Shown here: one piece after another, positions 55,966 to 63,570 of the stretch
How positions within the stretch are numbered: the first letter of the stretch is position 1
Layout: each line of letters opens with the position of its first letter
Origin: Methyloversatilis sp.
GTDB taxonomy: Bacteria; Pseudomonadota; Gammaproteobacteria; Burkholderiales; Rhodocyclaceae
DNA: 64,000 nt
Assembly (NCBI GenBank): GCA_017984755.1
Contig: JAGNYW010000002.1
Coordinates: 62,001 to 126,000 of the forward strand
Direction: 5' to 3'
The notes under the pieces: generated by a model
What the model saw: the letters and a program-made list of their open reading frames with translations, nothing else
The model's database searches: none
Told to the model about the DNA's origin: nothing
Position numbers and translations under genes: made by a program

Positions 55966-56002
55966 AAAAAAAGCCCCCCGCTTGCGCGAGGGGCTTTTTT
56001 CC
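55966..56002. terminator. Bidirectional rho-independent terminator between rep and the cytochrome gene
   Basis: An A-run precedes AAGCCCC (55971-55977), paired with GGGGCTT (55990-55996) and extended inside by CGC/GCG, and a T-run follows (TTTTTT). A T-run is thus available on both strands, so it can stop both converging transcripts. Confidence 0.93.
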
Positions 56003-56020
56003 GCTGCGGCAGCCTGCTGC

Positions 56021-56899
56021 TTACTTCGCCGCTGCAACCATCATTTCGACTGCTGCCTTGATCTCGGCATCCTTCAAGGTCACGTTGCCGCCTTTGGGTG
56101 GCATCGCGCCCTTGCCCTTGATCGCATTGCTGACCATGGAATCGAGACCGGTCGCAATGCGCGCCGACCACTGACCCTTGTCACCGAACTTCGGCGCACC
56201 GGCCACACCCGTCGCATGGCAGGCAGCGCAGGCCTTGTTGTAGATCGCCTTGCCGTCGATGCCCGCTGCGGCGGCAGGCGCTGCGGCAACCGGTGCGTCG
56301 TCATAGGCGGCAGCGGCGATTGCCGGCACCTCCATCGGCGCAGGCACAGCGGCCGGCGCCGGTTCGGCGGCAACCGGAGCAGCCGAACCGGCAGGCGCTG
56401 CAGCCTCTGCCTTGGGCTCGGCGAAGTTGGCGCCCGCCTCGTTCGCCATGTAGGCCACGGCACGGGTGATTTCAGCTTCGGTCAGCGCGCTGTTGCCGCC
56501 CTTGGCCGGCATCGCGCCCTTGCCATTCACGGCCGACGAAACCAGCGCTTCCAGGCCGGTTGCGATGCGGCTGCCCCAGGCTGCGTTGTCGCCCAGCTTC
56601 GGCGCACCGGCAGCGCCGGCGTCGTGACAGGCGGCACAGGCTGCCTTGTAGATCTGCGAACCGGTCTTCGGACCGGCCGAGGCAGATTCCGCTTCACCCA
56701 GTTCAACGCGTGCCACCGGCTGGATCGCCCTCGCGATGACTTCGGGGTTGGCCGAGTCCAGTCCCTTGAAGCCGGACAGTACGAACTGGGCGACCAGCAC
56801 CGCGACACCGACAAACACTACGAACGACAGTACTACGATCACTATCAGTTGCTGCGGCGTCTTGATGAAAGACTCATGCTCTTCGTGCGCGTCCGACAT
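56021..56899 (-). CDS. Membrane-anchored two-domain cytochrome c5-type protein
   Basis: The 292-residue protein has a short cytoplasmic N terminus, one membrane helix (LIVIVVLSFVVFVGVAVLVAQFVL, about residues 18-42) and two homologous cytochrome domains. Each has CAACH and the c5-type fold: IYKAACAACHDAGAAGAPKLGD... and IYNKACAACHATGVAGAPKFGD..., with GKGAMPAKGG or GKGAMPPKGG supplying the distal methionine. An Ala/Pro-rich linker of about 60 residues joins them. It probably carries electrons at the periplasmic face of the membrane. The start has AGGAA nine nt upstream. Confidence 0.92.
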   Translation of the reverse strand: MSDAHEEHESFIKTPQQLIVIVVLSFVVFVGVAVLVAQFVLSGFKGLDSANPEVIARAIQPVARVELGEAESASAGPKTGSQIYKAACAACHDAGAAGAPKLGDNAAWGSRIATGLEALVSSAVNGKGAMPAKGGNSALTEAEITRAVAYMANEAGANFAEPKAEAAAPAGSAAPVAAEPAPAAVPAPMEVPAIAAAAYDDAPVAAAPAAAAGIDGKAIYNKACAACHATGVAGAPKFGDKGQWSARIATGLDSMVSNAIKGKGAMPPKGGNVTLKDAEIKAAVEMMVAAAK

Positions 56900-57088
56900 G
56901 TTGTGCGTTCCTTTGATGACCTTGTGACGGGTGAAAACAAAACGCGCCATTATAGCGGCAGCCGGCCGGAATCCACCCAGTCGATGAGGGTGCGGCATGG
57001 ACTCGGTCGCACAAAGCGGCTATTCTTCGCGGCGTCCCGATCGAACATCCGTCGGGACCCGGGGCCGACCCGCCCCTGCTTCACCCAA

Positions 57089-57165
57089 GCGCCCGTAGCT
57101 CAGCTGGATAGAGTACTGCCCTCCGAAGGCAGGGGTCGTGCGTTCGAATCGCGCCGGGCGCGCCA
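57089..57165 (+). tRNA. tRNA-Arg (anticodon CCG)
   Basis: The 77-nt sequence forms a full cloverleaf: acceptor GCGCCCG/CGGGCGC, discriminator G, encoded CCA, D arm with CAGCTGGATAGAG, and anticodon stem CTGCC/GGCAG with loop CTCCGAA (anticodon CCG, reading CGG). The T arm contains GTTCGAATC. Confidence 0.97.
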
Positions 57166-57172
57166 GATTTCA

Positions 57173-57215
57173 GGAAGGGCCGGATCATCGCGATTCGGCC
57201 CTTTCCGCTTTTCCG
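57173..57215 (+). terminator. Terminator after tRNA-Arg
   Basis: AAGGGCCG (57175-57182) pairs perfectly with CGGCCCTT (57196-57203); the stem extends by two pairs with one bulge. CCGCTTTTCC follows. It lies 9 nt after the tRNA CCA. Confidence 0.75.
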
Positions 57216-57371
57216 GGATGGTTTTTCGCTTGCTGAACGACGATCCTGCCGGGTTCATCCCGCGCTCGGCATCCGTACTCGACCTCTGTTCGAGCGGACA
57301 TCCCCAATCATACCGTCGGTTTTTCCCCCGACACCCTGCAGCCTCGCGCTCGAGGCAGGACGAAGGCTTTC

Positions 57372-58517
57372 ATGAAATCAACGCTGCTCGCATCGGCTCT
57401 CGTACTGGCTTTCGCCACGCCACTCCCGGTTGCCGCCGCCGAACCGGCCCCGGGCGAATTCGCCTTCAGCGCGGACGCGCGGATGGGGTACTTCAGCCGC
57501 GAGCGCGAAGACCGCAATGGCAGTCGCAGTGACGAAAGTGACTGGCGCATCCGCATCCGCCCCGGTGTCCTCTGGCAGGTCACCACTGAATTGAGCGCCA
57601 GGGCCCGCTTCGCCGGGCGCTACTCGACCGACGACAGCAACGACAACCACTACGAATTCTTCACAGCGATCCCGCAGAGCGACGGCCTGGGTTTCGGCGA
57701 CTCCACCATCGACGAGCTCTATCTGCGCTACAAGCCAGGCAACTGGGATGTGAAGGTGGGCCGCATGCAGACCAGCTTCGAACTGGAAGGCATCGCGAAG
57801 AAATCCCTGAGCCGCAACGACTCGCCCAACACCGACATCACCTGGACGGACGGCATTCACGCCCGCCATGTCGACGCATCGGGCTGGAACTACCACATCA
57901 TCCTGCAGCGCAGCGAGGACGACGGCCCCACCACCGTGCGGCGCAGTCCGCTGGCTTTCACCGAGTCGGCCAGCCACGCCACGTACTACTTCGGCATGGA
58001 AAGGAAGAACGAGAAAGGTCGCTTCCTGCAGCTCGGCTGGGATGTCACCTACATACCGAGTGCGCTGCGCACGGACGGCACCGCCGCCGGCCGCATCGAC
58101 GACTATCTGGGCGTCACCGGGCGTCTGGCGCTGCAGTGGGCCCTCGCGGGCGGAATGCGCTTCGTGTGGGCAGGCGAGGCAGGCTTCGCGCCCAACACGC
58201 CGACCGAGAGGGCGCTGCGCCTGTCGGGTTCCGGCGACGCGAAGGGGCTGGCTTTCCAGACTTCGGTCAATCTGGTCGATTTCACGCCGGGTCACGGCAT
58301 CGGCCTGGTCTACGGTCAGGCGGGTGGAGGCTGGCTGCTTTCGCCCGATTTCGGCAACAACCAGGAACTGGTGGAATTGCGCTACCAGTGGAAGCTGTCC
58401 GCCACGCAGTCGATCGAAACGCGCGTGCGCCAGCGACGCGATCTGGAGCAGCGAACCGATGCCGCGCAGAAGCGCGTGGATGACGACTTCTACGTCCGGT
58501 TCACACAGCGCTTCTGA
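57372..58517 (+). CDS. Outer-membrane beta-barrel protein (porin-like)
   Basis: The 381-residue precursor has a signal peptide (LLASALVLAFATPLPVAA). It has many amphipathic beta-strands with alternating aromatic residues (DWRIRIRPGVLWQVTTELSARARFAGRY, DELYLRYKPGNWDVKVGRMQTSFELEG) and ends in a beta strand with terminal phenylalanine (DDFYVRFTQRF), the outer-membrane insertion signal. I do not recognise a specific transport family; it may be a porin or a channel for a particular solute. The gene stands alone downstream of tRNA-Arg. Confidence 0.8.
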   Translation: MKSTLLASALVLAFATPLPVAAAEPAPGEFAFSADARMGYFSREREDRNGSRSDESDWRIRIRPGVLWQVTTELSARARFAGRYSTDDSNDNHYEFFTAIPQSDGLGFGDSTIDELYLRYKPGNWDVKVGRMQTSFELEGIAKKSLSRNDSPNTDITWTDGIHARHVDASGWNYHIILQRSEDDGPTTVRRSPLAFTESASHATYYFGMERKNEKGRFLQLGWDVTYIPSALRTDGTAAGRIDDYLGVTGRLALQWALAGGMRFVWAGEAGFAPNTPTERALRLSGSGDAKGLAFQTSVNLVDFTPGHGIGLVYGQAGGGWLLSPDFGNNQELVELRYQWKLSATQSIETRVRQRRDLEQRTDAAQKRVDDDFYVRFTQRF

Positions 58518-58647
58518 CACCGGCTTCAGGAGAAAGCCCGTCCTCATCCGGCCAGGCTTTCGCCCCGCGCCGGCAGGTGTGGGCTATGCTCGATGCACTG
58601 CACAACGCAGATCGGCCTGCGCAGCACTTTCCGGAAAGATCCGTCCC

Positions 58648-59124
58648 ATGAGCGCTACCCATTCTTCACAGAGCGACGAGCTCGGTTCAGGCCACGCTTT
58701 CCCGCTGCTGTACAACCTGGTCTATTGCAGCCGCGCAACGTCCCTCATGGATGATGCGGAGGTGAAACGCATTCTCGATTCGGCGCACCGCCGGAATCCG
58801 GCGCAGGGAATCACCGGGTTGCTGGTATTCGGCAGTGGCATCTTCTTCCAGTGGCTGGAGGGCCCGCGCGACAACGTGACGCAGCTGATGGCCCTGCTGA
58901 GGACCGACCCGCGCCACGACACCATCGTCGAACTGACGGCGGACGAGGAGGTGCGCGAGCGTCTGTTTCCGAACTGGGACATGGAATTCGTGGCGGCCGG
59001 GGACATCCGCGATGTGCTGCTGGATGCGCTCGACGACACACCGGACGCGAAGAGCGCCGAGGCGCTCCGCTCGATGCTGGAAGAACTCGATTCGGGTCGG
59101 TTGAGCAGTCTGGGCGATGGCTGA
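58648..59124 (+). CDS. BLUF-domain blue-light photoreceptor
   Basis: The 158-residue cytoplasmic protein is a stand-alone BLUF domain with an N-terminal extension and a C-terminal helical tail. The flavin-binding tyrosine is Tyr26 (LVYCSRA), with Asn50 (RRNPAQGITGLL) and Gln68 (FFQWLEG). Their spacing (24 and 18) equals that of AppA Tyr21, Asn45 and Gln63, so the photocycle residues are intact. There is no EAL or GGDEF output domain, so it presumably acts through a protein partner. GGAAAG precedes ATG 58648. Confidence 0.9.
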   Translation: MSATHSSQSDELGSGHAFPLLYNLVYCSRATSLMDDAEVKRILDSAHRRNPAQGITGLLVFGSGIFFQWLEGPRDNVTQLMALLRTDPRHDTIVELTADEEVRERLFPNWDMEFVAAGDIRDVLLDALDDTPDAKSAEALRSMLEELDSGRLSSLGDG

Positions 59125-59201
59125 TTGCGCGAGGCGGGCGTGCGGCTGAACTCCCGCCGCGTTGCCTTGTCTTCCCGACAGTTCTTCGTTGCGTCTGATG
59201 A

Positions 59202-59561
59202 ATGCGCCCTGACCGCAAGCTCTTCCTGCAGCGTCTGATCGCACTGCTCATGCTGTGCGCGCTGTCGCTGCACGCGCTCGCGCTTCAGTGCGAGGCACAG
59301 CGGGGGCTGTCGCTGGCGATCGCGCAGATCGAGATGGCGCAGGAATCGACGCAAGACACGGACATGGCAGGCAGTGACTGCCCCCATTGCCACGACGACT
59401 GCACCCGGTCTGCGCTATGTGCCTCTGCGCAACTGGTGGCGATCACTGCATCGGTGCCACCGTTGCCGGTCGCCGGTGCGCACGCACATCCGCAGGCGCG
59501 CGCCACCGAGCGTATGTCGCACAATCATCCGCCACCCGAACGACCACCCAGACGCGCCTGA
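59202..59561 (+). CDS. Small Cys/His-rich secreted protein, unknown (possibly metal-related)
   Basis: The 119-residue protein has a signal sequence (LIALLMLCALSLHALA) followed by a small mature part with DCPHCHDDCTRSALC, a cysteine/histidine cluster, and a His-rich tail (AHAHPQ, SHNHPP). This looks like DUF2946- or CopL-type periplasmic metal-binding peptides, but I cannot name the family. It begins a run of four same-strand genes with metal-type features (to 61058). The start is at ATG 59202; a poor ribosome-binding site lowers confidence. Confidence 0.6.
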   Translation: MRPDRKLFLQRLIALLMLCALSLHALALQCEAQRGLSLAIAQIEMAQESTQDTDMAGSDCPHCHDDCTRSALCASAQLVAITASVPPLPVAGAHAHPQARATERMSHNHPPPERPPRRA

Positions 59562-59619
59562 ACGCACGTGCCACGGCGTACTGCGCCGCGTTCATCCACC
59601 GTTCGGGAGTCACCACATC

Positions 59620-60294
59620 ATGCAGCTCATCCATCGGCCAGTCTTGGCGCGCGCCGTTTCCGCGCTCGTGCTCGCCATGCTTTCGGCGGGCGCGTCGGCC
59701 GGCTTCTTCATTCCGCGCGACATCACGATGTTCATGTTCACGGCGTCTCCGGACAGCCAGATGGCCGAAGTGACGCACGGCGTGCGGGCCGACCTGTCGA
59801 TCGCGGGCGGTCAGTCGCGCTACCTGTCGGACGACGAAGGCATCGAACGACGCTTCACGACGCTGCAGGCCAACTGGCTGGTCCACCGCCGCTACGGCGC
59901 AGACGGCATCACCAATGCCTATCTGTACGGCGGACCGCTGCTGGCACGCGGCAGCGAGTTCGACGGCACGCACAGCGGCCTGCACGGCGGTTTCTGGGCC
60001 GACCACGAAACACGGCGCATCTACGGCCGGCTGTCGACGCACGCCTATCACGCCGCCGGCCGTACCCAGCTGGTCACCACTGCGCAGGCACTGTGGGCGC
60101 CGTACGCGGCCGACTACGAAGACATCGCGACCTGGTTCGGCCTGCAGGCCGAGCGGCGCAGCGGCCTGAGCGACGCGACGCAGATCACACCGCTGCTGCG
60201 CATCTTCCAGCGCCGCTGGTGGGTCGATGTCGGCGTCAGCATGAACCGGGAACATCGCGGTGATGCCTTTGTAAATGTAATGCTTCTGTTCTGA
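59620..60294 (+). CDS. Small outer-membrane beta-barrel-like protein, unknown
   Basis: The 224-residue precursor has a signal peptide (AVSALVLAMLSAGASA). The mature protein shows short alternating strands (RFTTLQANWLVHRRYG, TNAYLYGGPLL, RLSTHAYHAAGRTQLVTTAQALW) and ends in a strand with terminal phenylalanine (VNVMLLF), an outer-membrane signal. GGGAG lies ten nt before ATG 59620. The following HMA-domain gene starts 16 nt later, so they form one transcript. Confidence 0.68.
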   Translation: MQLIHRPVLARAVSALVLAMLSAGASAGFFIPRDITMFMFTASPDSQMAEVTHGVRADLSIAGGQSRYLSDDEGIERRFTTLQANWLVHRRYGADGITNAYLYGGPLLARGSEFDGTHSGLHGGFWADHETRRIYGRLSTHAYHAAGRTQLVTTAQALWAPYAADYEDIATWFGLQAERRSGLSDATQITPLLRIFQRRWWVDVGVSMNREHRGDAFVNVMLLF

Positions 60295-60310
60295 ATTCAA
60301 GGAGATATCG

Positions 60311-60643
60311 ATGAGAACCCGTTCTGTCGCCACCTTTGCCGGCCTGCTGGCACTCACCCTCGCGCCCGCCTTTGCCGCCAGCACCATCAAGATGCAGGTC
60401 GACGGACTGGTCTGCGCCTTTTGCGGCTCTGCCATCGAAAAGAAGCTGCGCAGTCATGCCGCGACCGACGACGTGCTGGTCAGCCTGGAACACAAGATCG
60501 TCGCACTCAGCCTGAAGGACGGGCAGGACATCGCCGACGACACGCTGCGCACGCAGATCACTGACGCCGGCTACCTGGTGAAGAAAATCGAGCGCGTGCC
60601 CGATTCGCTGGACAGCCTGCGTGCATCGCTGAAGGGACGCTGA
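60311..60643 (+). CDS. Periplasmic heavy-metal-associated (MerP-like) protein
   Basis: The 110-residue precursor has a signal peptide (ATFAGLLALTLAPAFA) and one ferredoxin-fold HMA domain. The metal site is GLVCAFCGSAIEKKL, CxxC in the place of the MerP GMTCxxC motif, and GYLVKKIE ends the domain. MerP-like proteins hand thiophilic or copper ions to a membrane partner. An AGGAGA lies before the ATG, and the next gene, MerT-like, starts 1 nt after the stop. Metal specificity is not known. Confidence 0.85.
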   Translation: MRTRSVATFAGLLALTLAPAFAASTIKMQVDGLVCAFCGSAIEKKLRSHAATDDVLVSLEHKIVALSLKDGQDIADDTLRTQITDAGYLVKKIERVPDSLDSLRASLKGR

Positions 60644-60644
60644 C

Positions 60645-61058
60645 GTGAGCGATCACATGAGCGGCGAAACAAGCCAACCGGTGGATCGCCTGCGCCCGGC
60701 GCTGGGCGCGAGCTTCGTGTCGCTGCTGGCCAGCAGTTCGACGCTGGTGTGCTGCGCGCTGCCGGCGCTGCTGGTGGCACTCGGCGCTGGCGCCACGCTG
60801 GTGACGCTGACCCGTCATGTGCCGCAGCTCATCTGGCTGTCGGAACACAAGGCCATGGTGTTCGGCTTCGCCGCGCTGGCGCTCACGCTGGCCGGCGTCT
60901 GGCAGTGGCGCGCCCGCTCGCTGCCGTGCCCAGCCGATCCGCGTGCGGCGCGGGCATGCGCGCAGGCGCGTCGGGTTTCATCGGCAGTGTATGCCGTGTC
61001 GGTGGTGACTTTCCTGATCGGCGGTTTCTTCGCTTTCGTCGCGCCCCTGCTGCTCTAG
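60645..61058 (+). CDS. MerT/MerC-like inner-membrane metal transport protein
   Basis: The 137-residue protein has about three or four membrane helices (ASFVSLLASSSTLVCCALPALLVALGAGA, MVFGFAALALTLAGVWQW, SAVYAVSVVTFLIGGFFAFVAPLLL). A vicinal cysteine pair (VCCALP) in the first helix and a second cysteine pair in the cytoplasmic loop (CPADPRAARAC) match MerT-type mercuric importers in layout. The start is GTG 60645, 1 nt after the MerP-like stop; ATG 60657 is an alternative. merA and merR are not adjacent. Confidence 0.75.
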   Translation: MSDHMSGETSQPVDRLRPALGASFVSLLASSSTLVCCALPALLVALGAGATLVTLTRHVPQLIWLSEHKAMVFGFAALALTLAGVWQWRARSLPCPADPRAARACAQARRVSSAVYAVSVVTFLIGGFFAFVAPLLL

Positions 61059-61077
61059 CAACCGGCACGCGCGGGAT

Positions 61078-61539
61078 TCACTCGGCAACCACCCCATCCA
61101 CCAACCCCGACAAAGCATTGCGCAGGCCGTCAACCACCGGGCAGCTCTCTACGCCGTGGCGGCGCGCAAGGTAGGCCGGATCGTTGTAGCCGATCCATAC
61201 CTGCGCGGCGGCATCTTCCCAGACCAGCGCCTTCAGCGGCAGATCGATGCCCAGCTCCTGCGCGCACTGCATGAATGGGGTGCCGCCCTGCGGGTTGCCG
61301 AATATGAGCAATTGCGTCGGCCTGAGGCTTGCGCCGATGCGCGACGCACCGGCTGCGTGGTCGATGCGGGCGAACACGTTCAGACCGCGCAGTTTGACCA
61401 GCGCTTCCAGTCGGTCCATGGATTCATCGACGCCACGCGGACTTTTCACCGCGATCAGGCCGTCTGCCGCGCTGGCCACCGGTGTGAAGACAAGCGCGGC
61501 CAGGCACAGCACGCCTGCAATGGTGCGAAGAATCGTCAT
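61078..61539 (-). CDS. DUF302 periplasmic protein
   Basis: The 153-residue precursor has a signal peptide (RTIAGVLCLAALVFTPVASA). The mature part has the DUF302 core: GVDESMDRLEALVKLRGLNVFARIDHAAGA, LRPTQLLIFGNPQGGTPFMQCAQELGIDLPLKALVWED, and NDPAYLARRHGV. It is a small alpha/beta family of unknown function, often near metal- or sulfur-related genes. AGGGAGA precedes ATG 61539. It is convergent with the MerT-like gene. Confidence 0.9.
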   Translation of the reverse strand: MTILRTIAGVLCLAALVFTPVASAADGLIAVKSPRGVDESMDRLEALVKLRGLNVFARIDHAAGASRIGASLRPTQLLIFGNPQGGTPFMQCAQELGIDLPLKALVWEDAAAQVWIGYNDPAYLARRHGVESCPVVDGLRNALSGLVDGVVAE

Positions 61540-61622
61540 GAGGGTTCTCCCTGGAGGGGTGATGCGAAAGCGGTGACTGCCCGCGGCAGGTCGAATGGTA
61601 CGACGTTGCTCACGGCGCGTGC

Positions 61623-62681
61623 TCAGGTCCCGCGCTCACCCACGCGCAGCGCCGGCGCCTCGATCCAGCGATGGAACACCGCGCCGGCCGCGATGCTGAG
61701 CGCCCACGCGACGAACAGACCGGCGATACTGGATTCCGGGTTCGCGCCGAACGACACATGCACTGCCGCATTGACCAGCATGGCCACCGGGTAGTGGATC
61801 AGGAACACCGAGAACGAAATGCGTCCGAGAAAGGCGAGCACGCGGATGTCAGGCCAGCGCCCGGTCAGATCGGTACTGCGCGCGACGCCGACACACAGCG
61901 CAATCACGGCCGCGACCGCCACGCGCTCGCGGAAATCGACGGCCAGCGCCAGCAGCACGACGAGCGCGACCGGCATCAGCCAGAACGGCGCGCGCCCGGG
62001 CGTCGAAGCCCAGAACGCCGCAGCGCCCAACGCATACACGCCGAAAAAGTAGGGCGCAACGATGTCCAGCGACGGGTCGCGGTTGATCACGAACAGCGAC
62101 AGAGCCGCTGATACCGCCACCAGCGCGACCGCCGCGGCAGGCCGGTGACGGCGCGGCGCAGCACGGGCAAGCCACAGCAGCAAAACCATCATCGCAAACA
62201 GCTGAAAATCGATGGCTACGTACCAGACGCCGGCCGACAACGCCTCGTAGCCGAGCAAGTCCTGCAGCAGCAGTGCGTGGACGGCAAGTTGCAGGACAGT
62301 CGGCACGGCAGGCAGTGACGGATCGTTCATCACGCTGCGCGCGACTGCGGCGCAGGCGACGCTGATCAGCACCGCCGCGAAGCAGGGCAATGCCAGTCGT
62401 CGAAAACGCTTGAGGATCGGCAGCCGGGGGGATTGCACACGCAGCACGAACCCGGGTGCCAGCGCGCGTGCGGCGAGGAAACCGGCCAGGACGAAGAAGG
62501 CCTGCACTGCCAGACGCGCATCGTGATAGAGCCACTCGACCACTCGCGGAAACAGGCGCTGTGCCACTTCGGACATCGGGCCGTAGGAAATCAGGTGATG
62601 CAGCACGATGAGCTGCGAGGCGACGGCCTTGATCGCATCGAACAGCGGCATGCGCGCGGACGATGCGGGGTGGGTTGCCAT
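61623..62681 (-). CDS. Acyltransferase family 3 membrane protein
   Basis: The 352-residue polytopic protein has about ten membrane helices. The N-terminal segment PLFDAIKAVASQLIVLHHLISYGPM carries the His pair (LHH) and Asp/Lys pattern of acyltransferase-3 (OafA-like) enzymes, and FSVFLIHYPVAMLVN near the end is the other conserved block. The family transfers acyl groups to surface sugars or lipids. ATG 62681 is chosen because sequence upstream is Arg/Gly-rich and not protein-like. The acceptor is unknown. Confidence 0.82.
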   Translation of the reverse strand: MATHPASSARMPLFDAIKAVASQLIVLHHLISYGPMSEVAQRLFPRVVEWLYHDARLAVQAFFVLAGFLAARALAPGFVLRVQSPRLPILKRFRRLALPCFAAVLISVACAAVARSVMNDPSLPAVPTVLQLAVHALLLQDLLGYEALSAGVWYVAIDFQLFAMMVLLLWLARAAPRRHRPAAAVALVAVSAALSLFVINRDPSLDIVAPYFFGVYALGAAAFWASTPGRAPFWLMPVALVVLLALAVDFRERVAVAAVIALCVGVARSTDLTGRWPDIRVLAFLGRISFSVFLIHYPVAMLVNAAVHVSFGANPESSIAGLFVAWALSIAAGAVFHRWIEAPALRVGERGT

Positions 62682-62723
62682 GGCAGCGGACTTTCGTTGT
62701 GCGTCAGGCGCGCATTGTGCCGC

Positions 62724-62751
62724 GGGCCCGGCCGCTCCGGGGGCCGGGCCC
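62724..62751. repeat. Strong GC hairpin downstream of the flavin-binding oxidase-like gene
   Basis: GGGCCCGGCC (62724-62733) and GGCCGGGCCC (62742-62751) form a perfect 10-bp GC stem with an 8-nt loop, 28 nt after the stop of the gene at 62780 and before the acyltransferase. No T-run follows, so it may act by RNA stability or rho-dependent termination. Confidence 0.55.
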
Positions 62752-62779
62752 GTGCACGGGGCGGGTTCCTGCCCCTGAA

Positions 62780-63433
62780 TCAACTGTCGCCGCGCGCGAC
62801 CTTCGCTTCGTACTCCTCGAGCGAGATCAGGCCCTCCTTCTCGACGCGCGGCTTTTCGTGCTCGGGCAGCACGTCCTGCACCATGTCGAGGCGCTTCCAC
62901 AGCGCAAGCGGCGTTTCGCACGCAGCCTTCGGCACGTATCTGGACTGATCCAGCTTCTTGTAGCGGTGGATGTAGCGCGGGCAGTTCACCCAGATCTTGC
63001 CGACGGTGACGCGCACCAGATACTTCGCTTCGGTGTAGTCGGCCAGCAGCGGATGGTCGCGCAGGAATTCGGCGGTGCCCTGCACGCGCACGCGGTGCGG
63101 CGTTTCGAAGTCGATGAACAGCATGCCCACCTTACCCTGGCCGACGATGTTGCCCATCGAATAGAACATGCCGTTGCCGTCGTAGCCGGGAAACACCAGC
63201 GTGCGGTCGTCGAGCACCTTCACGAAACCGGTCGGGCCGCCCTTGTACGACACGGTCGGGTTGCCTTCCGGATCGACAGTGGACAGGAAAAACATGTCGC
63301 GCCCCTCGATGAAGGCCTTTTCGACATCGGTGATCTGGTCATGCAGCCAGTTCTCGTCGAGCATGGCAGCCAGCTTCGTGGTGCCGAATTCTTCCTGCAG
63401 CGCGCGGTGTTCGTCCGCATAGATCGATGCCAT
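62780..63433 (-). CDS. Pyridoxamine 5'-phosphate oxidase-family flavin-binding protein
   Basis: The 217-residue protein has the split-barrel fold: FFLSTVDPEGNPTVSYKGGPTGFVKVLDDRTLVFPGYDGNGMFYSMGNI and GKVGMLFIDFETPHRVRVQGTAEF are typical FMN-binding segments of this superfamily. The C-terminal WVNCPRYIHRY motif is common in members of unknown substrate. It is not PdxH by length or motif. A GGAGGAG lies directly before ATG 63433. It is divergent from the dienelactone hydrolase-like gene. Confidence 0.88.
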   Translation of the reverse strand: MASIYADEHRALQEEFGTTKLAAMLDENWLHDQITDVEKAFIEGRDMFFLSTVDPEGNPTVSYKGGPTGFVKVLDDRTLVFPGYDGNGMFYSMGNIVGQGKVGMLFIDFETPHRVRVQGTAEFLRDHPLLADYTEAKYLVRVTVGKIWVNCPRYIHRYKKLDQSRYVPKAACETPLALWKRLDMVQDVLPEHEKPRVEKEGLISLEEYEAKVARGDS

Positions 63434-63570
63434 GTCTCCTCCGTATTTAAATTGTGTCGAACCCGGCGCAGCATACCGCAGGGCGCGGACCGGGAATTGT
63501 CGCCCGCCCGACGGGTCGACGTGCTGGCTTGCGGCGACATCCGCACCGACCGATATGCGGGAGACGATGC

